Positions 47,630 through 56,156 of a DNA stretch of 64,000 nucleotides are shown in pieces. A model generated the notes under the pieces. The model saw only the letters and a program-made list of their open reading frames with translations. It did not search any database and was not told the origin of the DNA. Each line of letters begins with the position of its first letter. Position 1 is the first letter of the stretch. This stretch comes from Microbacterium sp. Nx66 (lineage in GTDB: Bacteria > Actinomycetota > Actinomycetes > Actinomycetales > Microbacteriaceae): NCBI RefSeq assembly GCF_904066215.1, contig NZ_LR880474.1, positions 3,162,001-3,226,000 on the forward strand. The letters are read 5' to 3'. A program made the position numbers and the translations under genes.

Positions 47630-48849
47630 TCGGGCAGCGGCTCGTCGCGGTACAGCGCCTCGAAGGTGTCGAGCGTGCGGTTGATGTCGTGGATGGCCAC
47701 GCCGTCGAGGGACGCCTTCTGCATCCGCTCGTACTCGCCGGGGGAGGCGGTCAGGACAGCGGTGAGCTTCGCGGCGAGCTCGTCGACGTCTCCCGGCGTG
47801 AAGAGGTGGCCGTTCTCGCCGTCGTGTACGAGGTGGGGCAGGGCGACGGCGTCGGCGGCGACGATCGGCAGCGCCGATGCCATGGCCTCCATCGTCGCGA
47901 TGGACTGCAGCTCGGCGATCGACGCGATGACGAAGAGGCTCGCGCGGGACAGCAGCGCCCGCAGCTCCTCGTCGGTGGTCCGGCCGTGGAAGGTCACTCG
48001 ATCGGACAGGCCGAGCTGTGCCGTCAGGCTCTCGAGCTGCTTGCGCTGGTCTCCGCCGCCGACGATGTCGAACGTCGTGTTCAGCGCCGGGTCGAGCTTC
48101 GTCATCGCCTTGAGGATGACCTCGACCTGCTTCTCCGCCGTCAGCCGGCCCACGAACACGAGCCGGTTCTCCTCGCGCGGGGCGATGACCGGGGTGTACT
48201 GGGAGCGGTCGATGCCGCAGCTCACCGGGATGACGCCGCGCACCTCGACCGTCTTCTCCAGGAAGTCGGCGGCCCGACGCGTGGGCGTGGTGATCGCCCG
48301 CGTCAGGTCGAAGGTGCGCTTCGCGTCGGCCCAGGCGAACTTGAGCACCATGTCGTCGACGAACTTCGGCATGGTCGTGTGGTCGAGGATGTTCTCGGCC
48401 ATGACGTGGTTCGTCGCGATGACCGGGATGCCGCGCTGCTTCGCGATGCGGGCGAGTCCACGCCCGATCACGATGTGGGACTGGATGTGCACGACGTCGG
48501 GCTGTACGGCATCGAGCACCTTCCGTGCGTAGTGCTTGGAGCGCCACGGCCACACGAAGCGCAGCCAGTCGTGCGGCGCCCAGCGCACGGAGGGCAGGCG
48601 GTGGAGCGTCATCGGCTCCCCCTCGATCACCTCGGTGCGGGGCGCGGTGCGGCGGTACGCCTGGTTGGGGGCGACGACGTGCACCTCGTGCCCGCGCTGC
48701 ACGAGCCCGGCGGCGAGACGCTCGGCGAAGCGGGCGGCACCGTTGATGTCGGGAGCGAACGTGTCACAGCCGAGGAGGATCTTCAGCGGACGGGGCTGTG
48801 CGGCGGTGGCGTCGCGCGACGCATCGATCGGATCGTCGGAGGAGGTCAC
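47626..48849 (-). CDS. GT4-family glycosyltransferase (PimB/mannosyltransferase-like)
   Basis: A 407-residue GT-B enzyme. After a variable first 25 residues comes KILLGCDTFAPDINGAARFA, then QPDVVHIQSHIVIGRGLARI and the donor half with LVFVGRLTAEKQVEVILKAM, FDIVGGGDQRKQLE and ASIAELQSIATMEAMASALP. This closely follows actinobacterial alpha-mannosyl- or glucosyltransferases acting on phosphoinositol or diacylglycerol lipids; the specificity is not certain. The GTG at 48849 is the best start before the conserved core. Confidence 0.88.
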   Translation of the reverse strand: MTSSDDPIDASRDATAAQPRPLKILLGCDTFAPDINGAARFAERLAAGLVQRGHEVHVVAPNQAYRRTAPRTEVIEGEPMTLHRLPSVRWAPHDWLRFVWPWRSKHYARKVLDAVQPDVVHIQSHIVIGRGLARIAKQRGIPVIATNHVMAENILDHTTMPKFVDDMVLKFAWADAKRTFDLTRAITTPTRRAADFLEKTVEVRGVIPVSCGIDRSQYTPVIAPREENRLVFVGRLTAEKQVEVILKAMTKLDPALNTTFDIVGGGDQRKQLESLTAQLGLSDRVTFHGRTTDEELRALLSRASLFVIASIAELQSIATMEAMASALPIVAADAVALPHLVHDGENGHLFTPGDVDELAAKLTAVLTASPGEYERMQKASLDGVAIHDINRTLDTFEALYRDEPLPE

Positions 48850-48964
48850 AGAGATGCCTAACGGGGTGGCGGCCAAGGAGAAGCCCTGGTCGGGCGGTGG
48901 CAACTCTACCCGAGGGCCCTGTCCGCGACGCCGAGCCATACCGGCATCCTTCAGCCTCGGCCGA

Positions 48965-48970
48965 TACCGT
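48965..48970 (+). promoter_or_regulatory. Putative -10 box of a leaderless transcript
   Basis: TACCGT ends six bases before the ATG at 48977. Confidence 0.5.
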
Positions 48971-48976
48971 GAAGCC

Positions 48977-49564
48977 ATGCGACTGCACGCCGACGCCGAC
49001 CCCCAGCTGTGGATCCCCGTGACGGACTCGCTCGGGTGGAAGGGGCGCCGGCATCGCAAGGCCGCGATCCGGATGCTGCTCGGCCAGGTGAACGCCGCGG
49101 TCGGCGCGACGGAGCGCCCCGGCTCGCGGTTCGGAGCCTGGGCGATGAGCCAGGCCGCGCCGATGCTCATGAAGAAGGCCGACGGCCGGGTCCTCGCGTG
49201 GACCTGGAAGGCGGAGCCGGACCTCGTCGTGGCGATGGCGACGGTGCAGGCGCTCACGCCCGACATCCGGATCGCCCGCGCGTCGATGCCGATGGAGTAC
49301 GACGACACGACCTCCTTCCCGACCCGGCTCGGCGTGGGCGAGAAGCTCGTGGTCCCGACGCCGCCCTCCCCCTCGGCCCCGCCCTTCGCGACCTACACCT
49401 GGGACACCGGCACGCACCTGGTGACCCTGACGGCCGTCTGCAGCGACCGCGAACGCTTCGGGACCCTCATCGGCGCGCTCGACGAGCTGGCCCGCAGCCT
49501 CCGCATCGCCGACGACCTCACCGGCGGCGAGTCGCCCGAGGTCCTCCGCCTCCCGCCCGCCTGA
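48977..49564 (+). CDS. Hypothetical protein
   Basis: A 195-residue soluble protein I do not recognise. It starts MRLHADADPQLWIPVTDSLG and contains VVAMATVQALTPDIRIARAS and FATYTWDTGTHLVTLTAVCS, which look like strands and helices of a compact alpha/beta domain. There is no signal peptide, membrane helix or obvious catalytic motif. The -10-like TACCGT six bases before the ATG and the codon use support a real gene. It is divergent from the glycosyltransferase pair. Confidence 0.65.
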   Translation: MRLHADADPQLWIPVTDSLGWKGRRHRKAAIRMLLGQVNAAVGATERPGSRFGAWAMSQAAPMLMKKADGRVLAWTWKAEPDLVVAMATVQALTPDIRIARASMPMEYDDTTSFPTRLGVGEKLVVPTPPSPSAPPFATYTWDTGTHLVTLTAVCSDRERFGTLIGALDELARSLRIADDLTGGESPEVLRLPPA

Positions 49565-49576
49565 CAGCGGATACCG

Positions 49577-50344
49577 ATGAACACTGTCGCGCGGTCCCCG
49601 CGCATCGTCGACGGCTCACGATCGGTCCACCCGAACGGCCGCTTCCCGTCTGCGGCGCTCGGGCTCGTCGGCATCCTTCCTCTGCTGCCCCTGCTGCTGG
49701 CGATCATGGATACCCGTCCAGGCTTCCGCCTCATCCTGATCGCACTCGCTCTCTACGCCGGGATGCTCGCGGTGGCACTCTGGTTCTGGGTGCGGTCCTT
49801 GCGCGAACGCCTGATCCGAATCGAGGCAAGCGGCCCGCTGCGATTCACGCCGTCCACGGGCGTCCGCATCTCCTCATGGCTCGTTCCCCTGACGGGTTTG
49901 CTTCCCGCAGCGGCGGCCTTCCTCGTTCAGGCCCTGGACCTTCCGACGATGGGCGGTCGGCTTCTCGAATGGGGCCCGTACGTGCTCGCCGTCGTCTCGC
50001 TCGTCGGCCTCGGCCGGGAAGTCCTCGCGCAGGGCCAGCCGCTGGGTCTCGTACTCGACGAGAGGGGCCTGCACGGAGTCCGCAGATCTGCCCGGGTCGA
50101 TGCCTCCTGGGAGGAGATCGGCACCACCACGCCTGTCGGCCCACACGGGCCGAAGCTGGCGATCTCGATCGCCGGACGCGCCCCCGTGATCCTCGATGCG
50201 CATCACCTAGGGTCTGACCCGGCAGCCGTGGCCTCCGTCGTCTCCTTCTTCCGCGACGCCCCCGATCAGCGGCCTGCGCTGGTCGACGGCGTCGCTGCGA
50301 TGCGCACCGTCGAGGACGCGCACCGATCCCGCCCGGCGGGATGA
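49577..50344 (+). CDS. Hypothetical membrane protein
   Basis: A 255-residue protein. Four hydrophobic helices lie at about residues 27-44, 51-72, 98-118 and 131-147. A soluble C-terminal domain of about 105 residues follows (LGLVLDERGLHGVRRSARVD, SWEEIG, KLAISIAGRAPVILDA), which resembles a PH-like beta sandwich. The layout recalls bacterial PH-domain membrane proteins, but the match is weak. It follows the previous gene by 12 bp and is ended by a strong hairpin. Confidence 0.62.
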   Translation: MNTVARSPRIVDGSRSVHPNGRFPSAALGLVGILPLLPLLLAIMDTRPGFRLILIALALYAGMLAVALWFWVRSLRERLIRIEASGPLRFTPSTGVRISSWLVPLTGLLPAAAAFLVQALDLPTMGGRLLEWGPYVLAVVSLVGLGREVLAQGQPLGLVLDERGLHGVRRSARVDASWEEIGTTTPVGPHGPKLAISIAGRAPVILDAHHLGSDPAAVASVVSFFRDAPDQRPALVDGVAAMRTVEDAHRSRPAG

Positions 50345-50380
50345 GAAACGCGCCTCCCGAAGGGCGGGGAGGCGCGTTTC
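50345..50380. terminator. Bidirectional terminator, 14-bp perfect stem
   Basis: GAAACGCGCCTCCC (50345-50358) pairs with GGGAGGCGCGTTTC (50367-50380). On the plus strand TTTCTGATCC ends the hairpin. It lies between the convergent membrane protein and GH38 genes. Confidence 0.88.
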
Positions 50381-50420
50381 TGATCCGGCACGGAGCGCCG
50401 GGCGCGAGGAGGCCGGAGGC

Positions 50421-53400
50421 TCAGCGGGCGATGCGGAGGGTGCGGACCTCGAAGGGGCGGAGATGGAGCCCGCCCCCGAGACGGGGGGCCTCGATCTCGT
50501 CCTCGATCAGGCTCACCTCGCGCACCTCGCGGTGGTCGAAGCCGACCGACAGCTCGCCGACCGCACGACGCCCGAGCGCCTCGTACACCCGCACGATGAC
50601 GTCGCCGGAGCCGTCGTCGGCGAGCTTCACGGCCGAGACGACGATCCCCTCACCCGACACCTCCACCAGCGGCTCGACCTCGCGCGTGCCGCGGATCACC
50701 GTGGGCACGCTGTTGAGGCGGATGCCCTCGACCGTGGCGATCGCGGCGTCGGCGCCGATCACGAAGCCGACCTCGATCTCGTGGAGCCCGTGATCCGTGT
50801 CCGGGTCGGGGAACCGCGGCGCCCGCAGCAGGGAGAGTCGCACGGTCGTGGTGACCCCGTCCTCGCCCACCTCGCGCGTCGTGTCGTACCCGTAGATCGA
50901 GTCGTTCACGAGGGCCGCGCCGAAGTCCTGCTCGCGCACCAGCACGAAGCGGTGCATCGACGTCTCGAACTTCGCCGCCTCCCAGCTCGTGTTCGTGTGG
51001 GTGACGCGCGCCTGGTAGCCGAACTGCGTCTCGGCTTCGGTGTGCGACGCCTGGATGTCGAGCGGGAAGGCGAGCTTGAGCAGCTTCTCGGTCTCGTGCC
51101 AGTCGACCTCGTTGCGGAGGTGCACGGTCCTCGAGCCCGCGGCGAGTGTGATCGTCTGCGTGATCGTCGACTCCGAGAACGGACGCACGACGACGATCTG
51201 CGCGACACCGTTCACGAGCGATGCCTCGATCGACGAGACCGCGGTGAGGTCGTCGACGCTGTTGCGGTAGTACCGGTCGATGTCCCACGCGTCCCACATG
51301 TTCGGGAAGTCCTGGTGCAGCTGGAACAGGTTGGCGGCCGTGCCTGGCGCGACCGTCTCCCGCCCTGTGGCCTTGTCGACGGCCGAGACGATCACGCCCT
51401 CGCCCGAGACGAGCACGGACACGAGCTCGTTCTCCAGGCGCCATCCCGGGTGGACCGCTGAGCCTGCCGAAGCGTCCTCGACGAGCGAGACCGCCCCTTC
51501 GACGGGCTCAGGGACCCACGAGGCGCCGAGCGCGCGCCCCCGACCGACCGAGGTCGGCTCGAACCGCAGCTCGCGGTCGCCCTCGCCGGCGAGCGACCGG
51601 CGCGCGGCGTCGGCGATGTCGCGCGCATCCGACAGCACGTCCGACAGCACGGCGACGGCCTCGCGGTGCACCCACGCGATCGACGTGCCGGGCAGGATGT
51701 CGTGGAACTCGTGCAGCAGCACGGCCTGCCAGAGCCGGTCGAGCTCGGCCTGCGGGTACGCGGCGCCGGTGCGCACGGCGTCGGTCGCGGCCCACAGCTC
51801 GGCCTCCACCAGCGCGTGCTCTGCCCAGCGGTGCAGAGCCTTCGTGGCGTGCTGGCTCGTGAGCGTGCCGCGGTGCAGTTCGAGGTAGAGCTCGCCGACC
51901 CACACGGCGGGGTTCGGCAGCTCGACCTTGGCGGCGTCGAAGAACACGTCGGGGTGCTCCCACACGACCTGCGCGCTGCCCTCGAGGTCGCGCAGCCGCT
52001 CGGCCTTGCCCGTCATCTCGCGCGTCGTGCCGCCGCCGCCATCACCCCAGCCGACAGGGGCGATCGACCGCGAGCTGAGGCGGTTCTCCTTGAACTGACG
52101 AGAGGCCTTCGCGACCTCCATGCCGCTGAGCTGCGAGTTGTAGGTGTCCATCGACGGGAAGTGCGTGAACACCTGCGAGCCGTCGATGCCCTCCCAGAGG
52201 AAGGAGTGGTGCGGGAACACGTTCTGCTGATTCCAGGAGATCTTCTGCGTGAAGAACCACTCGAACCCGGCACGGCGCATGAGCTGCGGGAGGGCCGGCG
52301 AATAGCCGAAGCTGTCCGGCAGCCACACGCCCTTCGACCGGATGCCGAACTCGCGCTCGAAGAACCGCTGCCCGTGCGAGAACTGCCGCACGAGCGACTC
52401 GCCCGTCGGCATGACGGTGTCGGACTCGACCCACATGCCGCCGAGGGGCAGGAAACGTCCGGCGGCGACGGCGGCCTTGACCCGCTCCCACACCTCTGGG
52501 CGGTGCTCCTTGATCCAGGCGTACTGCTGCGCACTGGACATGCCGTACTGGAAGTCGGGCTGCTCCTCGATGAGCGTGGTCATGGACGAGGTCGTGCGGG
52601 CGACCTTGCGGATCGTCTCGCGCACCGGCCACAGCCAGGCGGAGTCGATATGCGCGTGGCCGACGGCCGAGATCCGGTGCGCACTCGCTTCGGCCGGAGC
52701 GGCGAGGACGTCGGCGAGCCGGGCCCGCGCGTCACCGGCGGTCTCCACGATGTGCTGCAGGTCGAGCACGTCGAGCGCGTCGTCCAGCGCCTGCAGTATG
52801 CGCATGCGGCGCGGCGACGTGGCGGGGAGCTCGGCCTGCAGCTCGAACAGCACCTCGAGGTCGAGGGACAGATCGAACACCTCGGGCTCGAACACTGCGA
52901 GGTCGAGGCGCCGCAGCCGGTACAGCGGCTCCTTCGAGGAGGTGAGGATGTCGCCCTCCTGCGTCGGCAGGAAGGGGTGGTAGTCGAGGAGGACGGGGTT
53001 GGACGCGCCCTCCAGGTAGAGCTCGACGGCCTCGTCACCCGCGGCGCTCTCGGCGATCGGGACCCACTGGTTGCGCGGGTTGATGCTCTTGATCGGCGTG
53101 CCGTCGGGGCGGTAGGCGAGGGCCTCGCACTGGAACCCCGTCATGTTCACGTCGAAGCCCAGGTCGATGAGCGCCTCGACCCGGCGGCCGGCCCATTCCG
53201 CGGGCACCCGACCGGTGAGCTTGAACCAGGTGGTGCCCCAGGCCGGACCCCACAGCTCGCCGACCGCGGCCGGGGCGAACGGGAGCGCCAGGCCCTCCGC
53301 GGGGGCTATCGGCTCGCCGGGGAGCTGGTGCGCCTCGACCACGAGGGGAACCGCGGCCGAGTGGATCGCCGGGCGGATGCGCTCTTCGAGGACCCGCTTG

Positions 53401-53435
53401 ACGCGGCCGACGGTGAGCGAGGTGTCGTCATGCAT
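50421..53435 (-). CDS. Alpha-mannosidase, glycoside hydrolase family 38
   Basis: A 1004-residue cytoplasmic enzyme without signal peptide. The zinc site appears as GHAHIDSAWLWP (His260, His262 region, Asp264) and the nucleophile Asp374 in WLPDSFGYSPALPQ. The three-helix domain (LLHEFHDILPGTSIAWVHRE) and beta-sandwich C-terminal domains follow. GH38 enzymes cleave alpha-1,2/1,3/1,6-linked mannose; in this locus the likely job is to strip imported N-glycans. GGAGAA precedes the ATG at 53435. An in-frame insertion from the dispersed repeat gives WVPEPVEG at about residues 642-664. It is divergent from the LacI gene with two operators between. Confidence 0.93.
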   Translation of the reverse strand: MHDDTSLTVGRVKRVLEERIRPAIHSAAVPLVVEAHQLPGEPIAPAEGLALPFAPAAVGELWGPAWGTTWFKLTGRVPAEWAGRRVEALIDLGFDVNMTGFQCEALAYRPDGTPIKSINPRNQWVPIAESAAGDEAVELYLEGASNPVLLDYHPFLPTQEGDILTSSKEPLYRLRRLDLAVFEPEVFDLSLDLEVLFELQAELPATSPRRMRILQALDDALDVLDLQHIVETAGDARARLADVLAAPAEASAHRISAVGHAHIDSAWLWPVRETIRKVARTTSSMTTLIEEQPDFQYGMSSAQQYAWIKEHRPEVWERVKAAVAAGRFLPLGGMWVESDTVMPTGESLVRQFSHGQRFFEREFGIRSKGVWLPDSFGYSPALPQLMRRAGFEWFFTQKISWNQQNVFPHHSFLWEGIDGSQVFTHFPSMDTYNSQLSGMEVAKASRQFKENRLSSRSIAPVGWGDGGGGTTREMTGKAERLRDLEGSAQVVWEHPDVFFDAAKVELPNPAVWVGELYLELHRGTLTSQHATKALHRWAEHALVEAELWAATDAVRTGAAYPQAELDRLWQAVLLHEFHDILPGTSIAWVHREAVAVLSDVLSDARDIADAARRSLAGEGDRELRFEPTSVGRGRALGASWVPEPVEGAVSLVEDASAGSAVHPGWRLENELVSVLVSGEGVIVSAVDKATGRETVAPGTAANLFQLHQDFPNMWDAWDIDRYYRNSVDDLTAVSSIEASLVNGVAQIVVVRPFSESTITQTITLAAGSRTVHLRNEVDWHETEKLLKLAFPLDIQASHTEAETQFGYQARVTHTNTSWEAAKFETSMHRFVLVREQDFGAALVNDSIYGYDTTREVGEDGVTTTVRLSLLRAPRFPDPDTDHGLHEIEVGFVIGADAAIATVEGIRLNSVPTVIRGTREVEPLVEVSGEGIVVSAVKLADDGSGDVIVRVYEALGRRAVGELSVGFDHREVREVSLIEDEIEAPRLGGGLHLRPFEVRTLRIAR
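51457..51514. repeat. Inverted pair of dispersed-repeat copies inside the GH38 gene
   Basis: GCTGAGCCTGCCGAAGC (51457-51473) and CCCTTCGACGGGCTCAGGGA (51495-51514) are inverted relatives of the element at 25623. Together with the bases between they encode WVPEPVEGAVSLVEDASAG in frame. Confidence 0.78.
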
Positions 53436-53489
53436 GTGGGGGTTCTCCGGGCTCGACGGTGAGGGAAGGGGTTCGATGCTCGCCGTTTA

Positions 53490-53503
53490 CTAAAACGATC
53501 TAG
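53490..53503. promoter_or_regulatory. LacI-type operator A
   Basis: CTAAAACGATCTAG fits CTnnAnCGnTnnAG. It is 55 bases before the GH38 start on the minus strand and probably covers that promoter. Confidence 0.75.
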
Positions 53504-53542
53504 CACGGGAGTCTACGGTACCGTTCCCGTGCTTACGAGAGG

Positions 53543-53556
53543 CTAAACCGATCAAG
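53543..53556. promoter_or_regulatory. LacI-type operator B
   Basis: CTAAACCGATCAAG fits CTnnAnCGnTnnAG and ends just before the LacI gene's -10 box, so autoregulation is likely. Confidence 0.75.
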
Positions 53557-53562
53557 TAGGGT
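53557..53562 (+). promoter_or_regulatory. Putative -10 box of a leaderless transcript (LacI gene)
   Basis: TAGGGT ends seven bases before the ATG at 53570. Confidence 0.55.
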
Positions 53563-53569
53563 GATGCCT

Positions 53570-54595
53570 ATGGCCCCGGGGAAACGCGTGACGATCGCGG
53601 ACATCGCGCGCATGGCCGGTGTCTCCCCCGGCGCCGTCTCGTTCGCCCTCAACGGTCGTCCCGGTGTGAGCGAGGAGACGCGGCAGCGCATCCTCTCCAT
53701 CATCGAAGAGCACCACTGGCAGCCGAGCTCCGCTGCCCGCGCCCTCGTCGGCGCCCGGGCCAACGCGGTCGGGTTCGCCCTCGCCCGCCCGGCACGCTCC
53801 CTCGGCTCCGAGGCCTTCTTCACCGACCTCATCGCCGGCATCGAGTCCCGGCTCTCCGAGAGCAAGGTCGGGCTGCAGCTCCGCCTCGTCGCCGACATCG
53901 ACGAGGAGATGGAGGTGCATCGGCAGTGGCGGTCGTCGAATCAGGTCGACGGGATCATCCTCATCGACCCGCGCGACGACGACCCCCGCGGCGAGCGCAT
54001 CATGGCCCTGGACGCCCGCGCTGTGATGATCGGCTCGAAGCCGTCCCCGGACGGCGCGGTGCCCAGCGTCTGGATCGGCGACGACGCCGTCGCGGAGACG
54101 CTCTTCTCCTACCTCGCCGCCCTGGGCCACACCCGTATCGCCTACGTCGCGGGCCCGGCGGAGCTGGAGCACACCCGCCTGCGCGCCGAGGTGCTCGAGC
54201 GGATGGCGGCGGACGGCGTCTCCGGCGAGGTCATCACGACCGACTTCTCCCCCGCCCGCGCCTCCGCGGTCACCCGCGCGCAGCTCTCCGGCCGGCAGCG
54301 CCCGACCGCGATCGTCTACGACAACGATGTGATGGCCGTCGCCGGCCTCCGGGTGGCGCAGGAGATGGGCCGGGCGGTTCCGCGCGACGTCTCACTCGCG
54401 TCGTTCGACGACTCCGTCATCGCGGGCCTCATCAACCCGTCGATCACCGCCATGACCCGCGACACGTTCGAGCTCGGCGAGCAGGCGGCCACGCTCCTGC
54501 TGCAGCAGATCGAGGCCGGCACCACGCTGCCGAGCGTCCAGGGCCCGACCCCCGTGCTCACCGCCCGCGAGAGCACCGCGCCACCGCCCCGCTGA
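53570..54595 (+). CDS. LacI-family regulator of the N-glycan locus
   Basis: A 341-residue repressor. The N-terminal helix-turn-helix VTIADIARMAGVSPGAVSFA and hinge helix (QPSSAARALVGARA) are typical. The periplasmic-binding-like effector domain follows (VGFALARPARSLGSEAFFTD to VSLASFDDSVIAGLINPSIT). The ATG at 53570 is preferred over GTG 53561 and ATG 53564 because TAGGGT lies seven bases before it. It sits in the middle of the locus between GH38 and GH5 genes. The five matching palindromes in the locus are its probable sites; the inducer is likely a mannose-containing oligosaccharide. Confidence 0.92.
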   Translation: MAPGKRVTIADIARMAGVSPGAVSFALNGRPGVSEETRQRILSIIEEHHWQPSSAARALVGARANAVGFALARPARSLGSEAFFTDLIAGIESRLSESKVGLQLRLVADIDEEMEVHRQWRSSNQVDGIILIDPRDDDPRGERIMALDARAVMIGSKPSPDGAVPSVWIGDDAVAETLFSYLAALGHTRIAYVAGPAELEHTRLRAEVLERMAADGVSGEVITTDFSPARASAVTRAQLSGRQRPTAIVYDNDVMAVAGLRVAQEMGRAVPRDVSLASFDDSVIAGLINPSITAMTRDTFELGEQAATLLLQQIEAGTTLPSVQGPTPVLTARESTAPPPR

Positions 54596-54615
54596 GGCCC
54601 CGCCTCCCCGCCCAT

Positions 54616-54647
54616 ACCCCGGGCTACCGCCGCGCGTACCCCGGGGT
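54616..54647. terminator. Putative terminator between convergent LacI and GH5 genes
   Basis: ACCCCGGG (54616-54623) and CCCCGGGGT (54639-54647) can pair around a 15-base loop. The following GGTCTCGGCGTCAGA also stands beside putA at 34124-34138, so the two intergenic regions share an element. Confidence 0.5.
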
Positions 54648-54673
54648 CTCGACGACAACCCGCGGTCTCGGCG

Positions 54674-55978
54674 TCAGACGACGGTGTTGACGGAGGCGTA
54701 GCGGGTGACGTCGGACGCGGACGGGGCGGGGTGGATGAGACGGCGGATGCCGCGCGACTCCAGCGCCGCGGGGTCCTGCGCGGTGCGGGAGGTCACCAGG
54801 GCGGGGTCTTCGCCCGCGGCGCAGGTGTCGACCCAGGCCTGGAAGACCGCACCGCCCGGGCTCAGGGCCGCCCGGCTCACCGGCACCTCCTGCTCGTCGA
54901 CGTCCACCACGATCGCCGTCGGGCGGGCCGGCGCCGCGGTGCGGGTGCGCAGCTCGGGGATGAGTTCCGCGAACCGGCGGCCGAGGGGCTTCGCCGCGCC
55001 TTCCTGATCGATGAGCCCCAGGGAGTACTCGAGCTCCGGGAAGTCGGCGAGCTCCCGACTCACGTCGTGCGAGCACCACCACGTCACGCCCCAGAGGTTC
55101 TCGGTGCGGAGGGCCGAACGCACGGTGGCCTCGAGGAAGCCGGGCATCTCGCTCTCGTCGAGGCAGTTCGAGGGGGCGCCGACCTCCTGTAGCCAGATCG
55201 GACGGGCGGGATCGGTCGCGAACGCGCGGGAGAGCTCGATGAGGTACTCCGCGTGGCGGTCGGCGGCGATCGAGCGACCTCCGTAGCGCTGCGCCGTGCC
55301 GTTGAAGATCCAGGAGTGGACCGTCGTCATCGCGCCGAGGCGGGAGGCATGCGCCGGCGTGAACCCGTGATCGTCCATGTACCAGACCGCGTCGTATTCG
55401 CTGTGCACGTGCGGCAGCCCGGGGGCACCCCGTTCCGCCGCGGCGAGCAGCGCCTCGATCCAGCCGCCGGCCTCGTCGGTCGTGACGGGCCACGGCGAGG
55501 GGTGGGTGTGCGCGGAGAACTGGTTCGTCTCGTTCCCGAGAGTGAGGCCGAGGAAGTTCGGTGCGTCCCGCAGGGCGCCCGCGAGCTGCTCCACGAGCTG
55601 CACCTGACCGTCGAGGGCCGTCGGATCGGTGAACATGTTCCGGTCGTGCCAGGTGTACAGCCACGAAGGGACGAAGTCGAAGCTCGACAGGTGCCCCTGG
55701 ATGACGTCGACGCTCACGTCCATCCCGAACTCGGCGGCGATGTCGACCATGGTGCGCACGTCGTCGATCGCCTTCGAGCGGATGAGGGTGCGGTTGGGCT
55801 GCAGGACGGTCCAGAGCGGGAACACCCGCACATGGTCGAGGCCGAGCGCGGCGAGGGCCGCGAAGTCGCGACGCACGTCGTCCGGCGTGAAGTCGAGCCA
55901 GGAGTGCATCCAGTCCTTCGACGGCGTGTAGTTCGCCCCGAAACGGAGAGGAGCGTCGAGAGCGCCGCGCTGCGTCAT
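54674..55978 (-). CDS. Glycoside hydrolase family 5 enzyme (probable beta-mannosidase)
   Basis: A 434-residue cytoplasmic TIM-barrel enzyme without signal peptide. The acid/base is Glu150 in [11 protein letters not shown] and the nucleophile Glu265 in [11 protein letters not shown]. Other barrel blocks are [16 protein letters not shown] and [15 protein letters not shown]. The context of Endo H, GH38 and GH92 suggests GH5 subfamily 18-type activity on Man-beta-1,4-GlcNAc, the core left after alpha-mannose removal; this is inference. AAGGTG precedes the ATG at 55978. Operator C lies 48 bases upstream. Confidence 0.85.
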   Translation of the reverse strand: MTQRGALDAPLRFGANYTPSKDWMHSWLDFTPDDVRRDFAALAALGLDHVRVFPLWTVLQPNRTLIRSKAIDDVRTMVDIAAEFGMDVSVDVIQGHLSSFDFVPSWLYTWHDRNMFTDPTALDGQVQLVEQLAGALRDAPNFLGLTLGNETNQFSAHTHPSPWPVTTDEAGGWIEALLAAAERGAPGLPHVHSEYDAVWYMDDHGFTPAHASRLGAMTTVHSWIFNGTAQRYGGRSIAADRHAEYLIELSRAFATDPARPIWLQEVGAPSNCLDESEMPGFLEATVRSALRTENLWGVTWWCSHDVSRELADFPELEYSLGLIDQEGAAKPLGRRFAELIPELRTRTAAPARPTAIVVDVDEQEVPVSRAALSPGGAVFQAWVDTCAAGEDPALVTSRTAQDPAALESRGIRRLIHPAPSASDVTRYASVNTVV

Positions 55979-56025
55979 GTGTGCACCTTTCGGACAGTGC
56001 CCTCCCACGAGGACATGTCGCACCA

Positions 56026-56039
56026 CTATAACGCTTGAG
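56026..56039. promoter_or_regulatory. LacI-type operator C
   Basis: CTATAACGCTTGAG fits CTnnAnCGnTnnAG, upstream of the GH5 gene on the minus strand. Confidence 0.75.
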
Positions 56040-56062
56040 CAACAGCGTCGATAGCGCCCACC

Positions 56063-56091
56063 TTGACACCGACCGGATCCGATGGTTTCAT
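56063..56091 (+). promoter_or_regulatory. Putative promoter of the sugar ABC transporter operon
   Basis: TTGACA (56063-56068) is followed after 17 bases by TTTCAT (56086-56091). Operator D begins four bases downstream, covering the expected transcription start. Confidence 0.6.
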
Positions 56092-56094
56092 CTG

Positions 56095-56108
56095 CTAAAG
56101 CGCTGTAG
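56095..56108. promoter_or_regulatory. LacI-type operator D
   Basis: CTAAAGCGCTGTAG, the most symmetrical copy of the operator, directly behind the ABC operon promoter. Confidence 0.8.
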
Positions 56109-56156
56109 TCCCTTCGTCGGACCACGCCGAATCGCCCGCCTCGAGGAAGAAGCACG

